A DNA stretch of 64,000 bases from Aquipuribacter hungaricus (GTDB lineage: Bacteria; Actinomycetota; Actinomycetes; Actinomycetales; JBBAYJ01): assembly GCF_042663885.1 (NCBI RefSeq), contig NZ_JBHSXV010000001.1; one strand, written 5' to 3'. Positions 53,065 to 61,507 of this stretch are shown piece by piece; position 1 is the stretch's first letter, and every line of letters begins with the position of its first letter. The translations under genes and the position numbers were made by a program. The notes under the pieces are model-generated. The model made no database searches, was not told the DNA's origin, and saw only the letters and a program-made list of their open reading frames with translations.

Positions 53065-56000
53065 TCAGGCGTCGAGGGAGAGCAGGCCGGCCCGGTGGGC
53101 GCGGGAGACGGCGTCCGTCCGGCCCCGGGCGCCGAGCTTGGCCATGACGTTGCTCAGGTGCACCGACACCGTCTTCTCGCTGATGAACAGCTCGGCACCG
53201 ACGCGGCGGTTGGTCCAGCCGCGCGCCACGAGCCGCAGTACGTCCTGCTCGCGGGCGGTGAGGCTGACCGGCGCCGCCGCCGCCGCGCCGGAGGCCCCGG
53301 GAGCCACGTCCGCCCCGCCGTCCGGACCGGGCAGCTCGACGCCGGCCCGGCGCGCCAGGGCGGCGACGGCCGCAGCGAGAGGGCGGGCTCCCAGCCGGGC
53401 GGCCGTCGCGGCGGCCTCGGCGAGCAGCGTCCCCGCCTCGTCCCAGCCGGGCTCGCCGCGCCGGCTCCCCCGCAGCAGCGAACCGGCCAGGCCCAGCCGG
53501 CACCGGGCGTCCTCGTACGGGTAGCCGTAGCCGAACGCCTCGAGGGCCTCGCGCCAGGCGGCGTGCGGGTCCGTCCCGCCCGCCGGGGGCAGCAGCCGCG
53601 ACCCCTCGGCCCGCGCCCGGGCCAGCCACGCCATCGCCTCGGGGCCCGGGCGGTGCATCCCGTCGGGCCGGGCTGCCAGCAGCTCGAGCACGAAGGCCTC
53701 CAGCGTGTCGAGCCGTGCCTGTGCGCGCTCCGCCAGCGCCGCCACGCGGGCGCCGTCGTGGCGCAGCGCGGCCTCCTCGGCGACGTCGGCGAGCGCGGCC
53801 ACCTCGACCGCGGCCAGCCAGACCACGCCCATCTGGTCCGCGCCGTGGCAGCGGGCCAGGTCGTCGATCGCCGCCCGGGCCAGGTCCGCCGCCTCGTCCG
53901 GGCGCCCCTGCCAGCGCCGCAGCTCCGCCAGGCAGCCGTCGACGCCGAGCTGCACCTGCAGGTCCTGCCCGCGCGAGGCCACGAGCCGGGTGACGGCCGC
54001 CTCGGCCCCTGCGTCGCCGCGGCCGACCTGCACGTACAGCCCTGCCGCGGCCAGCCGCGCGGCCGCCGCGTCGGGGGCGAGGTCCGCGTCGCCGTCGGGG
54101 TTGTCCGCCCAGCGCCCGGCCGCGTAGCGCACGACCCGGCGCAGCACCCGCAGCTCGACCGCGAGCGGGCTCCAGCGCAGCCCGGTGGCGGCCGCGCGGT
54201 CGCACGCGGCCTCGAGCACCTCGAGGGTCCCCGCGACGTCGCCGCGGGAGTACCGGGACCAGCCGAGGTTGACGCTGGCGCGCAGCTCGGTGAGCACGTC
54301 GGCGGACTCGCGGGCGCGCTGCAGCGCCTGGAGCAGCCGGGCGTCGACGACCTCGTCGGGCGCGGCGCCGCCGGAGTGGACGACGGCGAGCGTGGCGAGG
54401 GTGTCGGCTTCGACGTCGGGGGCGCCGAGCCGCACGGCCGCCGTGTGCGCGGTCTCGGCGACCTCCCGGGCCTCGGGCCGGTCGGCGAGCATGAGCGCCC
54501 GCGCGAGCCCGGCCAGGGCCCAGGCGTGGTCGCGCCCGGCGGGCTCGGACGAGCCGGTGGCCGCGGCGAACGCCTCGACGGCCTGCTCGGCGTGGGGCAG
54601 CGCGTCGGCGACGCGGTCGGCGGCGATGAGGTGCTGGGCGAGCCGGTGGTGCAGCAGGGCGACCCGGCGGGCGTCCTCCGCCTCCTCCGCGCGCCGCAGC
54701 GCCTCCCGCGCGAGGGCGACGGCGCGCTCGACCCGGCCGCACCGGTCGGCGTACCCCGCGGCCCGGCGGTGGAGGTCGACCGCGTCGAGCCCGGCGACCG
54801 TGGCCGCGTCCGGGACGGAGTCGAACAGCTCGATCGCCCGCTCCAGGTGCGCGAGGGCCTCGCGCGGGGCCAGCAGCTCGGTGGCGTCCTCGGCCGCCCG
54901 GACCGAGGCGGACAGCGCGGTCGGGACGTCGTGGGCCGCCAGGGCGTGGTGCGCCAGCTCCGCGGCCGCGCCTGGCCCGTCGCCGGCGCCGGTCCGCCCG
55001 GACAGGACCGCGACGTAGGCGGCGTGCCAGCGCGACCGCTCCCCCGGCAGCAGGTCCGCGTACACCGCCTCCTGGAGCAGGGCGTGGCGGAAGGCGTAGC
55101 GCTCCCCCTCGGCGCGGAGCACCTGCGCCGACACCGCCTCCCGCAGCGCGTCGTCCAGCGCCACCCGGTCCAGCCCGCTCACGGCCAGGAGCAGGTCGTC
55201 GGCGACCCGGCGCCCGCCCACGGCCGCGACCCGGGCGACGTCGCGCGCCGCCGGGCCCAGCCGCTCGAGCCGGTCGAGCAGGACCTCGGCCAGCCCGTCC
55301 GGCACCCCCGGGCGGTCGCCGGCGGCGAAGAGCTCCTCGGCGAAGTACGCGTTGCCCTCGGATCGGGCCAGGACGCGGCGCACCGTCGCAGGGGGCACGG
55401 GACCGCCGGCCAGGGCGGACAGGAACGCGGCCATCCCGTCGGCGTCGAACGGCGCCAGCCCCACCCGGCGGACGTGGGGCAGCCGGGCCAGGTCGCCCAG
55501 CAGCCCGCGCACGGGGTGGGCACGGTGGAGGTCGTCGCTGCGGTAGCTCGCGACCACGAGCACCCGCTCCCGGCGCATCCGCCCGAGCAGGTAGCGCAGC
55601 AGGTCGCGGGAGGACGGGTCGGCCCAGTGGAGGTCCTCCAGCACGAGCAGCACCGGCGAGGAGGCGGCCAGCGCGCCGACGAAGCGGGCGACCTGCTCGA
55701 ACAGCTGCATCCGGCCGACCTCGACCGCGGAGGACTCCGCGGCGGCGTCCACGCCGCCAGGACCACCGGCCGGCCGCTCGGGGGCGGGGGTGCCGAGCAG
55801 GGCGGCCAGGCCCGCCGGGACCGCGGCGGAGGTGGCGGACAGGTGCGCGCCGAGCGCCTCGGCGAAGGCGAGGTACGGCAGGCCCGCGGCGCCGAAGTCG
55901 ACGCAGTGCCCGCGCAGGACGGTCGCGCCGTCGGCGGCGGCGCGCGCAGCGAAGGCCTGCAGGACGCGGGTCTTGCCCGCCCCGGCGTCGCCGGCCAGCA

Positions 56001-56106
56001 GGACCGCTCCGGGCCGCCCGTCGCGGGCCTCGTCGAGCGCCGCCGCGAGGGCGTCGAGCTCGGCGCGCCGGCCGACCAGCGGGGCGTCGATGCTCAGCCG
56101 GGACAC
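53065..56106 (-). CDS. LuxR-family regulator with large AAA/TPR sensor (LAL/MalT-type)
   Basis: 1013 residues. The N-terminal P-loop is GDAGAGKT (39-46) after LVGRRAELDALAAAL, and Walker B is LLVLEDLHWADPSS (about 157). A long TPR-like helical region follows (about 380-880, AELAHHALAAHDVPTALSAS). The C-terminus carries a LuxR HTH (LTAREQDVLRLVARGWTNRR, then LFISEKTVSVHLSNVMAKLG). GTG at 56106 is preceded by a CACGAT -10-like element at short distance. This ATP-dependent activator type responds to small molecules. The 600 bases upstream contain the tandem repeats that may be its control region. Confidence 0.92.
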   Translation of the reverse strand: MSRLSIDAPLVGRRAELDALAAALDEARDGRPGAVLLAGDAGAGKTRVLQAFAARAAADGATVLRGHCVDFGAAGLPYLAFAEALGAHLSATSAAVPAGLAALLGTPAPERPAGGPGGVDAAAESSAVEVGRMQLFEQVARFVGALAASSPVLLVLEDLHWADPSSRDLLRYLLGRMRRERVLVVASYRSDDLHRAHPVRGLLGDLARLPHVRRVGLAPFDADGMAAFLSALAGGPVPPATVRRVLARSEGNAYFAEELFAAGDRPGVPDGLAEVLLDRLERLGPAARDVARVAAVGGRRVADDLLLAVSGLDRVALDDALREAVSAQVLRAEGERYAFRHALLQEAVYADLLPGERSRWHAAYVAVLSGRTGAGDGPGAAAELAHHALAAHDVPTALSASVRAAEDATELLAPREALAHLERAIELFDSVPDAATVAGLDAVDLHRRAAGYADRCGRVERAVALAREALRRAEEAEDARRVALLHHRLAQHLIAADRVADALPHAEQAVEAFAAATGSSEPAGRDHAWALAGLARALMLADRPEAREVAETAHTAAVRLGAPDVEADTLATLAVVHSGGAAPDEVVDARLLQALQRARESADVLTELRASVNLGWSRYSRGDVAGTLEVLEAACDRAAATGLRWSPLAVELRVLRRVVRYAAGRWADNPDGDADLAPDAAAARLAAAGLYVQVGRGDAGAEAAVTRLVASRGQDLQVQLGVDGCLAELRRWQGRPDEAADLARAAIDDLARCHGADQMGVVWLAAVEVAALADVAEEAALRHDGARVAALAERAQARLDTLEAFVLELLAARPDGMHRPGPEAMAWLARARAEGSRLLPPAGGTDPHAAWREALEAFGYGYPYEDARCRLGLAGSLLRGSRRGEPGWDEAGTLLAEAAATAARLGARPLAAAVAALARRAGVELPGPDGGADVAPGASGAAAAAPVSLTAREQDVLRLVARGWTNRRVGAELFISEKTVSVHLSNVMAKLGARGRTDAVSRAHRAGLLSLDA

Positions 56107-56241
56107 GGGCCCATCGTGGCAGCGGGCACCGACGACCTGCACCCGAGGTGCGGTGCGGTGGGGTGGTCCGGGGGTGGTCGGTCCGAACGGCCGGCGGGGC
56201 GGCGGACCCGGCACGGTCGGGCCGCCGGGCGGCCGGGGTGC

Positions 56242-56471
56242 GCGAGCGGACCCGAGATCGTCGGGCGGGCTCGCTTCGGGCGGCTCGTCTGTGCGAGCGG
56301 GCCCGAGCTCGTCGGGCCTGGTCGCCCCGGGCGGCCCGTGGTGCACGAGCGGGCCCGAGATCACCGGGCTCCTTCGCCTGGGGCGGCCCGTGTGCCCAAG
56401 CCGGCCCGGGAGCGTCGGGTTCGGTCGCCCCGGGCGGCCCGTCTGACCGAGCAGGCTCGAGACCGTCGACG
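56242..56471. repeat. 51-bp tandem repeat, four units and a partial fifth
   Basis: Units begin at 56242, 56293, 56344, 56395 and 56446 (partial), each 51 bp. The common pattern is GCGAGCGGGCCCGAG, then TCGTCGGGC, then GTCGCCCCGGGCGGCCCGT. Units are about 65-80 percent alike. The length is 17 codons and keeps frames open on both strands, but no ribosome site or start supports a gene in 56107-56708. Confidence 0.9.
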
Positions 56472-56490
56472 CTGGGTCCAGGGCAGGACT

Positions 56491-56581
56491 GCGACGGGCA
56501 CGAGCGCGACCACAACGACTCACGGAGAGTCCCTCGGACGCCGCGACGGGCTTAAGCGCGACCACAACGGCTCACAGGGAG
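56491..56581. repeat. direct repeat pair of about 39 bp, 52 bp apart
   Basis: gcgacgggcacgagcgcgac (from 56491) and gcgacgggcttaagcgcgac (from 56543) continue as caacnactcac-type sequence. The pair is in phase with the 51-bp array and may be its diverged continuation or separate operators. Confidence 0.8.
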
Positions 56582-56708
56582 CGGGTCCGTACGCCAGGTG
56601 CGGGCGGCCGGCACCCGCGCCACGGGCGGGGGACGTCGACGTCCCACCCGCTGCCGGGGGCGCGGGAGCCCGGCCGGACGGTGAGCCCGGTGGGCGGTGC
56701 GGCTGCTG

Positions 56709-56873
56709 TCAGGCGGCGAGGACGAGGTCCTCGTGGCGGGTGGTGGTGCGGCGGCGGAGCCGGCCGACCCACGCGGCGAGGCGGCGGGACGTGGCGATGT
56801 CGGCGCCGAGGCGCTCGCGGCGGTAGGCCAGCTCGGCGTCGAGCAGACCGGGCGTCGGGGGAAGGACGAGCAT
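56709..56873 (-). CDS. small hypothetical protein, 54 residues
   Basis: ATG at 56873 has a textbook site AGGAGG at five bases. The product reads MLVLPPTPGLLDAELAYRRE and ends with a basic segment (RRLAAWVGRLRRRTTTRHED) and LVLAA. It is soluble and helical, with no membrane segment. Upstream (57042-56969) lies an array of CCTCAG-containing repeats at 21-22 bp spacing. The strong ribosome site argues for a real gene. I do not recognise the family. Confidence 0.65.
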   Translation of the reverse strand: MLVLPPTPGLLDAELAYRRERLGADIATSRRLAAWVGRLRRRTTTRHEDLVLAA

Positions 56874-56968
56874 GGTGACCTCCTGGTCGTCCCCGGTGGC
56901 TGGTCCTCCGGGTGATACCAGGCTGGGCCTGAGGGCCGGTGCGCCCCATCGTCCGGTCACGCCCACCG

Positions 56969-57042
56969 CCTCAGCCGCAGGCCTCGGGGCCGGCTGAGGC
57001 GTCGGGCCGAGCGTCTGAGGGGTCACCGTGCGCCGCCTGAGG
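56969..57042 (-). promoter_or_regulatory. phased CTGAGG repeats upstream of the 54-residue gene
   Basis: CTGAGG at 56994, 57015 and 57037 (two as CTGAGGGGTCAC) is spaced 21 and 22 bp, two helical turns. An inverted CCTCAG is at 56969. An operator array for a dimeric or oligomeric regulator is plausible. Confidence 0.4.
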
Positions 57043-57109
57043 GGTCACGCACGGCGACCGCGGGGCGGACTGGAGGAGCCGACGGGAGCAGCGCCCGCCG
57101 AGCGTCGAC

Positions 57110-58681
57110 TCAGGCGGGGGCGGCAGAGGAGCCGAGCCGCGGCATGCCGAGCCCGACGGTCGTCCGTGCCGCGGGCGCGCCCGCGGGACGGGCCTGTCGC
57201 GCCTGCCACGCGTCGCCGGCACGGGTGCGCCGCAGCGAGAGGACGCCGGCGTCGGCGACGAGGTGGTGCGGGGCGGCGTAGGTGACCTCGACCTCGACGA
57301 CGTCGCCGGGCCGCACGGGCTCCTCCCAGGCCGGCACGCCCGGCGCCGGGCGCGGCGCGAAGTGCACGAGCCGGTTGTCGGGGGCGCGGCCGGAGGAGCG
57401 CTCGGTCGCGGTGTCCTTGCGGCCCTCGCCCTCGGACACGAGCAGCTCCAGGCGGCGGCCGGTCTGCGCGCGGTTCTCGGCCCAGGAGATCTCCTCCTGC
57501 AGCGCGACGAGACGCTCGTATCGCTCCTGCACGACCGCCTTGGGCACCTGGTCCGGCATGGTCGCCGCCGGCGTCCCGGGCCGCGGGGAGTACTGGAAGG
57601 TGAAGGCGTTGGCGAAACGGGAGGCGCGGACCACGTCGAGCGTCGCCTGGAAGTCCTCCTCGGTCTCGCCGGGGAAGCCGACGATGATGTCGGTGGACAG
57701 CGCCGCGTCGGGCATGGCCGCGCGCACCCGGTCGATGATGCCGAGGAACCGTTCGGAGCGGTACGAGCGGCGCATCGCGCGCAGCACCCGGTCCGAGCCC
57801 GACTGCAGCGGCATGTGCAGCTGGTGCATGACGGTGGGCGTCTCGGCCATCGCGGCGATGACGTCGTCGGTGAACGAGCTCGGGTGGGGGCTGGTGAACC
57901 GCACCCGCTCCAGGCCGGGGACCGCCCCGACGGCGCGCAGCAGCTTGCCGAAGGCGAGCCGGTCGCCGAACTCGATGCCGTAGGTGTTGACGTTCTGGCC
58001 CAGCAGGGTGACCTCGACGACGCCCTCGGCGACCAGGGCCTCCACCTCGGCGAGCACGTCCCCGGGGCGGCGGTCCTTCTCGGTGCCGCGCAGCGCGGGC
58101 ACGATGCAGAAGGTGCACGTGTTGGTGCAGCCGACGCTCACCGACACCCACGCCGCGTACGCCGACTCACGCCTGGTGGGCAGCGTGGACGGGAACGTCT
58201 CCAACGACTCGAGGATCTCGACCTCGGCGCGCGCGTTGTGCCGGGACCGCTCGAGCAGCGCCGGGAGCGAGCCGAGGTTGTGCGTGCCGATGACGACGTC
58301 GACCCACGGGGCCTTGCGGACGATCTCGCCGCGGTCCTTCTGCGCCAGGCAGCCGGCCACGGCGATCTGCATCCCGGGCCGGCGGGCCTTGACCGGCGCC
58401 AGGTGCCCGAGGTTGCCGTAGAGCTTGTTGTCCGCGTTCTCGCGCACGGCGCAGGTGTTGAGGACGACGACGTCGGCGCCCTCGTCCACGACGGTGGCGG
58501 GGTCCGCGGGGACGTACCCGGCGGCCTCGAGCATGCCGGTGAGGCGCTCGGAGTCGTGGACGTTCATCTGGCAGCCGAACGTGCGCACGTGATACGTGCG
58601 GTCCGGCTGCGCGGCGGCCGGCTGCGAGGGCACGGCGGCCTGCCCGAGGGAGGTGGCGGCGAGGGTCTCAGAGGTGCTCAT
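57110..58681 (-). CDS. miaB: tRNA-2-methylthio-N6-dimethylallyladenosine synthase
   Basis: 523 residues; radical-SAM enzyme that thiomethylates i6A37. The N-terminal cluster Cys are in RTFGCQMN (C37), VLNTCAVRENA (about 73) and VAGCLAQ (about 106). The radical-SAM CxxxCxxC is GCTNTCTFCIVP (about 188-199). MHQLHMPLQSGSDRVLRAM and FPGETEEDFQATL are further hallmarks. A TRAM domain is near 430-490 and an Arg/Ala tail follows. ATG at 58681 has TACCCT about nine bases upstream and GCAGG. The modification partner miaA is nearby. Confidence 0.96.
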   Translation of the reverse strand: MSTSETLAATSLGQAAVPSQPAAAQPDRTYHVRTFGCQMNVHDSERLTGMLEAAGYVPADPATVVDEGADVVVLNTCAVRENADNKLYGNLGHLAPVKARRPGMQIAVAGCLAQKDRGEIVRKAPWVDVVIGTHNLGSLPALLERSRHNARAEVEILESLETFPSTLPTRRESAYAAWVSVSVGCTNTCTFCIVPALRGTEKDRRPGDVLAEVEALVAEGVVEVTLLGQNVNTYGIEFGDRLAFGKLLRAVGAVPGLERVRFTSPHPSSFTDDVIAAMAETPTVMHQLHMPLQSGSDRVLRAMRRSYRSERFLGIIDRVRAAMPDAALSTDIIVGFPGETEEDFQATLDVVRASRFANAFTFQYSPRPGTPAATMPDQVPKAVVQERYERLVALQEEISWAENRAQTGRRLELLVSEGEGRKDTATERSSGRAPDNRLVHFAPRPAPGVPAWEEPVRPGDVVEVEVTYAAPHHLVADAGVLSLRRTRAGDAWQARQARPAGAPAARTTVGLGMPRLGSSAAPA

Positions 58682-58795
58682 GGCGCCTGCAGGGTACGCG
58701 CCGCGGGCCCGGCACCCCGCCCGCCCGGTTGACCGCGGCCCGCGGCGGGTACCCCCTCGGTGTCCGGGGGCCAGCGACATCGAGGAGGAACCACC

Positions 58796-58975
58796 ATGGG
58801 AATGCTCTCCAGGCTCGTCGGCCAGGGCCGCCGCGCCGCGACGACCGGCACCACCGCCCGCACAGGACGCCCCGTGCGCCGTGGACGCGGCGCGCCCGCG
58901 CCGACGCCCGCCGCGCGAGGCCTGGGCGGCGTCGCCCGGCGCCTGCTCGGCGGCGGCCGCCGCACCGGGCTCTGA
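58796..58975 (+). CDS. small Arg-rich hypothetical protein, 59 residues
   Basis: ATG at 58796 has GAGGAGG seven bases upstream. The product starts MGMLSRLVGQGRRAA and carries RPVRRGRGAPAPTPAARG and ARRLLGGGRRTGL. It is strongly basic, with about 13 Arg and no acidic residue, so it could bind nucleic acid or membranes. A perfect 18-bp terminator follows at 59009-59048. It is divergent from miaB. No family is recognised; it might also be a peptide of antimicrobial type. Confidence 0.6.
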   Translation: MGMLSRLVGQGRRAATTGTTARTGRPVRRGRGAPAPTPAARGLGGVARRLLGGGRRTGL

Positions 58976-59008
58976 CCGGCGCAGCATCACCTGAGCGACC
59001 GCACCGCG

Positions 59009-59048
59009 GCAGAGGGCCGGCGGGGGACATCCCCCGCCGGCCCTCTGC
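59009..59048. terminator. perfect 18-bp hairpin terminator between convergent genes
   Basis: gcagagggccggcggggg (59009-59026) pairs base for base with 59031-59048 around the loop acat. It lies between the small basic gene (plus) and the M28 peptidase (minus), so it can end both transcripts. Confidence 0.88.
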
Positions 59049-59060
59049 TGTCGTCAGGGC

Positions 59061-60497
59061 TCAGCCGCGGGCGACCTGGTACAGCGCGGACCCGACGAGC
59101 TCCAGCGACACCTGCAGCCGCTCGAGCGAGATGTTCCGGGCCACCGTGTCCTCCGGGGAGTGGTACGGCGGCTCGAGCAAGGCCGGGGACTCCTCGCCGC
59201 GCCAGGAGAAGTTGGCGCTGGCGATGCCGACCTCCTGGAAGGACTGGTGGTCGCTGGAGCCGCGCAGGGTGACCGGCGACAGCCGGGGCGCGTAGCCCAG
59301 CCGCTCCGCCGCCCCGATGACCGAGGACGTGATGACGTTGGGCTGCCCGTCGAAGGACAGGACCCAGTAGCGGGTCGCGGGGTCCCAGCTGGTCGCCACC
59401 ATGTCGTTGTTGTAGACGCCGAGCAGGCGTGCCCGGGCCGCGGCGTCGAGCTGGGCCACGTGGTAGCGGGAGCCGATCAGGCCCTGCTCCTCCGAGCCCC
59501 ACAGCGAGAAGCGCAGGTCGAGGTCGGTGGGCAGCGACCGCATGACGCGCGCCAGCTCGAGGGTCAGCGCGGTGCCCGAGCCGTCGTCGTTGGCGCCGGG
59601 CGCCCCGATGACCGAGTCGTAGTGCGCGCCGACCATGAGCGCCTGGCGCCCCTGGCCGGGCCGGCCGCGGCCGGGCCGCTCGGCGAGCACGTTGTGGCTG
59701 GTGAGGCCCCGGTACGCCGTCGTGGTGACGGTGAGGGTCAGCGGGCCGGCCGCCAGCGCGGCGCGCAGCCGCTCCTTCTGGGCCTGCGCGACCCCGACCA
59801 CGGGCACCGCGACGGGGGCGGCCAGCGTCGGGGAGCTCGCCGACGTGCGCCGGGGGTACACCGCGTCCGGCAGCAGGAGGACGACCGCCGCGGCGCCGGC
59901 GGCGACGACCGCGCCGACCGACGCGCTGCGCAGGGCCGGCGTGATCGGGCCCGGGGGGTCGGTCGGGGCGAGGAGGTCCACGAGGACGACCGCGCCGGTG
60001 AGGTCCGGCAGCCCGGTGGTCGCGGTGCCCGCGTCGACGACCGGACCGGTCACGGTCGCGCCCAGCGCCCCCTGCGGCGAGGCGCCCGCCTGCCAGCACA
60101 GGTCGTCGGGCAGGCCGGGGACGGCGGTGAGGTCGGCCAGGAACTTGTCGGCGACGGGGAACGGCTCCAGGCGGACGTCATAGCCGTAGGAGTCCAGGAC
60201 GCCGGACAGGTAGTCGGCGGCCTCGCGCTCGGACGGTGTGCCGCCGATGCGGGGCCCGATGCCCTCGGACAGCTCGACGACGTGCTGCACCGCACGCTCG
60301 GCGGACACCCGGCGCGCGACGACCTGGTCGCGGGCGCTGAGGGACGGGGCCGCGGCGGCGCCGGGCCGCATGCCGGCCACGGCCCACGACGGGGCTGCCA
60401 GGGACGTGCCGGCGACGGCGGCGGTACCGCCCAGGACGGTGAGTGCCCCACGGCGCGTCAGGGGTCGGGACGCGGCGGGGAGGACGGGCTCAGTCAC
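59061..60497 (-). CDS. secreted M28-family zinc aminopeptidase
   Basis: 478 residues. The N-terminus has a Tat-like signal, RPLTRRGALTVLGGTAAVAG (about 11-30), ending near SWAVA. A PA domain lies at about 130-230. The M28 metal ligands are in MVGAHYDSVIG (about 292), GANDDGSGTALTL, WGSEEQGLIG, VYNNDMVA and PPYHSPEDT. The GTG at 60497 has AGGAAGG. It probably trims extracellular peptides, like the M14 enzyme at 28458. It is divergent from the ABC operon. Confidence 0.93.
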   Translation of the reverse strand: MTEPVLPAASRPLTRRGALTVLGGTAAVAGTSLAAPSWAVAGMRPGAAAAPSLSARDQVVARRVSAERAVQHVVELSEGIGPRIGGTPSEREAADYLSGVLDSYGYDVRLEPFPVADKFLADLTAVPGLPDDLCWQAGASPQGALGATVTGPVVDAGTATTGLPDLTGAVVLVDLLAPTDPPGPITPALRSASVGAVVAAGAAAVVLLLPDAVYPRRTSASSPTLAAPVAVPVVGVAQAQKERLRAALAAGPLTLTVTTTAYRGLTSHNVLAERPGRGRPGQGRQALMVGAHYDSVIGAPGANDDGSGTALTLELARVMRSLPTDLDLRFSLWGSEEQGLIGSRYHVAQLDAAARARLLGVYNNDMVATSWDPATRYWVLSFDGQPNVITSSVIGAAERLGYAPRLSPVTLRGSSDHQSFQEVGIASANFSWRGEESPALLEPPYHSPEDTVARNISLERLQVSLELVGSALYQVARG

Positions 60498-60656
60498 GGT
60501 GTGACCTTCCTGTAGGGATCGGTCACCGCACCGTATGACTGTGCGTGCACGAGTGGCAACGACGCGCGCCTGTCCCGACCGACCGGTCGGACGGGTGCCA
60601 GGTCACGACTCGGCAACGCCACGGCCCCGCCATGGCCCGTGATCACCGCTTCGGTC

Positions 60657-60662
60657 TAGGTT
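60657..60662 (+). promoter_or_regulatory. -10 of leaderless glutamate-type ABC operon
   Basis: TAGGTT lies seven bases before the ATG at 60670, so transcription probably starts on the codon. No ribosome site is present there. Confidence 0.5.
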
Positions 60663-60669
60663 GCGCCAC

Positions 60670-61446
60670 ATGCCCGACCAGCTTCCCGCCCGCGTCCCGG
60701 GCCACCGCGGCGACCCGCTCGTCGTCGTGGCGGGGGTCAACAAGCACTTCGGCCCGCTGCACGTCCTCAAGGACATCGACCTCACGGTCGCGCAGGGCGA
60801 GGTCGTCGTCGTCATCGGGCCGTCCGGCTCGGGCAAGTCGACGCTGTGCCGGACGATCAACCGGCTGGAGACCTACGAGTCCGGCCGGATCACCATCGAC
60901 GGGCAGGACCTGCCGGACGAGGGCAAGGAGCTCGCGCGGCTGCGCGCCGACGTCGGCATGGTGTTCCAGTCCTTCAACCTCTTCGCCCACAAGACGGTGC
61001 TGGAGAACGTCACGCTCGGTCCGACGAGGGTCCGCCGGCAGAAGAAGACCGAGGCCGAGAAGGTCGGGATGCAGCTGCTGGAGCGGGTCGGCGTCGCCAA
61101 CCAGTCCTCCAAGTACCCGGCGCAGCTGTCCGGCGGGCAGCAGCAGCGCGTGGCCATCGCCCGCGCGCTCGCGATGCAGCCCAAGGTCATGCTCTTCGAC
61201 GAGCCGACGTCGGCGCTTGACCCCGAGATGATCAACGAGGTCCTCGACGTCATGACGTCGCTGGCCACCGACGGCATGACGATGATCGTCGTCACCCACG
61301 AGATGGGCTTCGCCCGCCGGGCGGCGGACCGGGTCGTCTTCATGGCCGAGGGCGAGATCGTCGAGGAGGCCGAGCCCGAGACCTTCTTCACCGCGCCCAC
61401 GTCGGCGAGGGCCCGGGACTTCCTGTCCAAGATCCTCACCCACTGA
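60670..61446 (+). CDS. gluA: amino-acid ABC transporter ATP-binding protein (GluA/GlnQ type)
   Basis: 258 residues; energises uptake of a polar amino acid. Walker A is IGPSGSGKSTLCRTINRL (about 50-67), Q-loop GMVFQSFNLF, signature QLSGGQQQRVAIARAL (about 155-170), Walker B VMLFDEPTSALD and the H-switch VVTHEMGFA. Order and spacing match the polar-amino-acid group. The start is leaderless from TAGGTT; another ATG nine bases upstream would precede transcription start. It is first of four genes ending beyond the window; glutamate specificity is inferred from synteny with Streptomyces/Corynebacterium gluABCD. Confidence 0.93.
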   Translation: MPDQLPARVPGHRGDPLVVVAGVNKHFGPLHVLKDIDLTVAQGEVVVVIGPSGSGKSTLCRTINRLETYESGRITIDGQDLPDEGKELARLRADVGMVFQSFNLFAHKTVLENVTLGPTRVRRQKKTEAEKVGMQLLERVGVANQSSKYPAQLSGGQQQRVAIARALAMQPKVMLFDEPTSALDPEMINEVLDVMTSLATDGMTMIVVTHEMGFARRAADRVVFMAEGEIVEEAEPETFFTAPTSARARDFLSKILTH

Positions 61447-61507
61447 CCGCACCGCACAGCTGGTGCGCCCGTCCGGGGCGTGCCGTGACTCCCCGGGAGG
61501 GACCCAC

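Noticed and set aside
56148..56555. A possible repeat protein encoded by the 51-bp array
   Set aside because: Frames are open only because 51 is divisible by three and stops are rare. There is no ribosome site, and composition is Arg/Ala shadow-like on one strand and Pro-rich on the other.
52690..56826. A 1378-codon plus-strand frame opposite the LuxR regulator
   Set aside because: It is antisense to the P-loop/TPR/HTH protein and has no recognisable domain.
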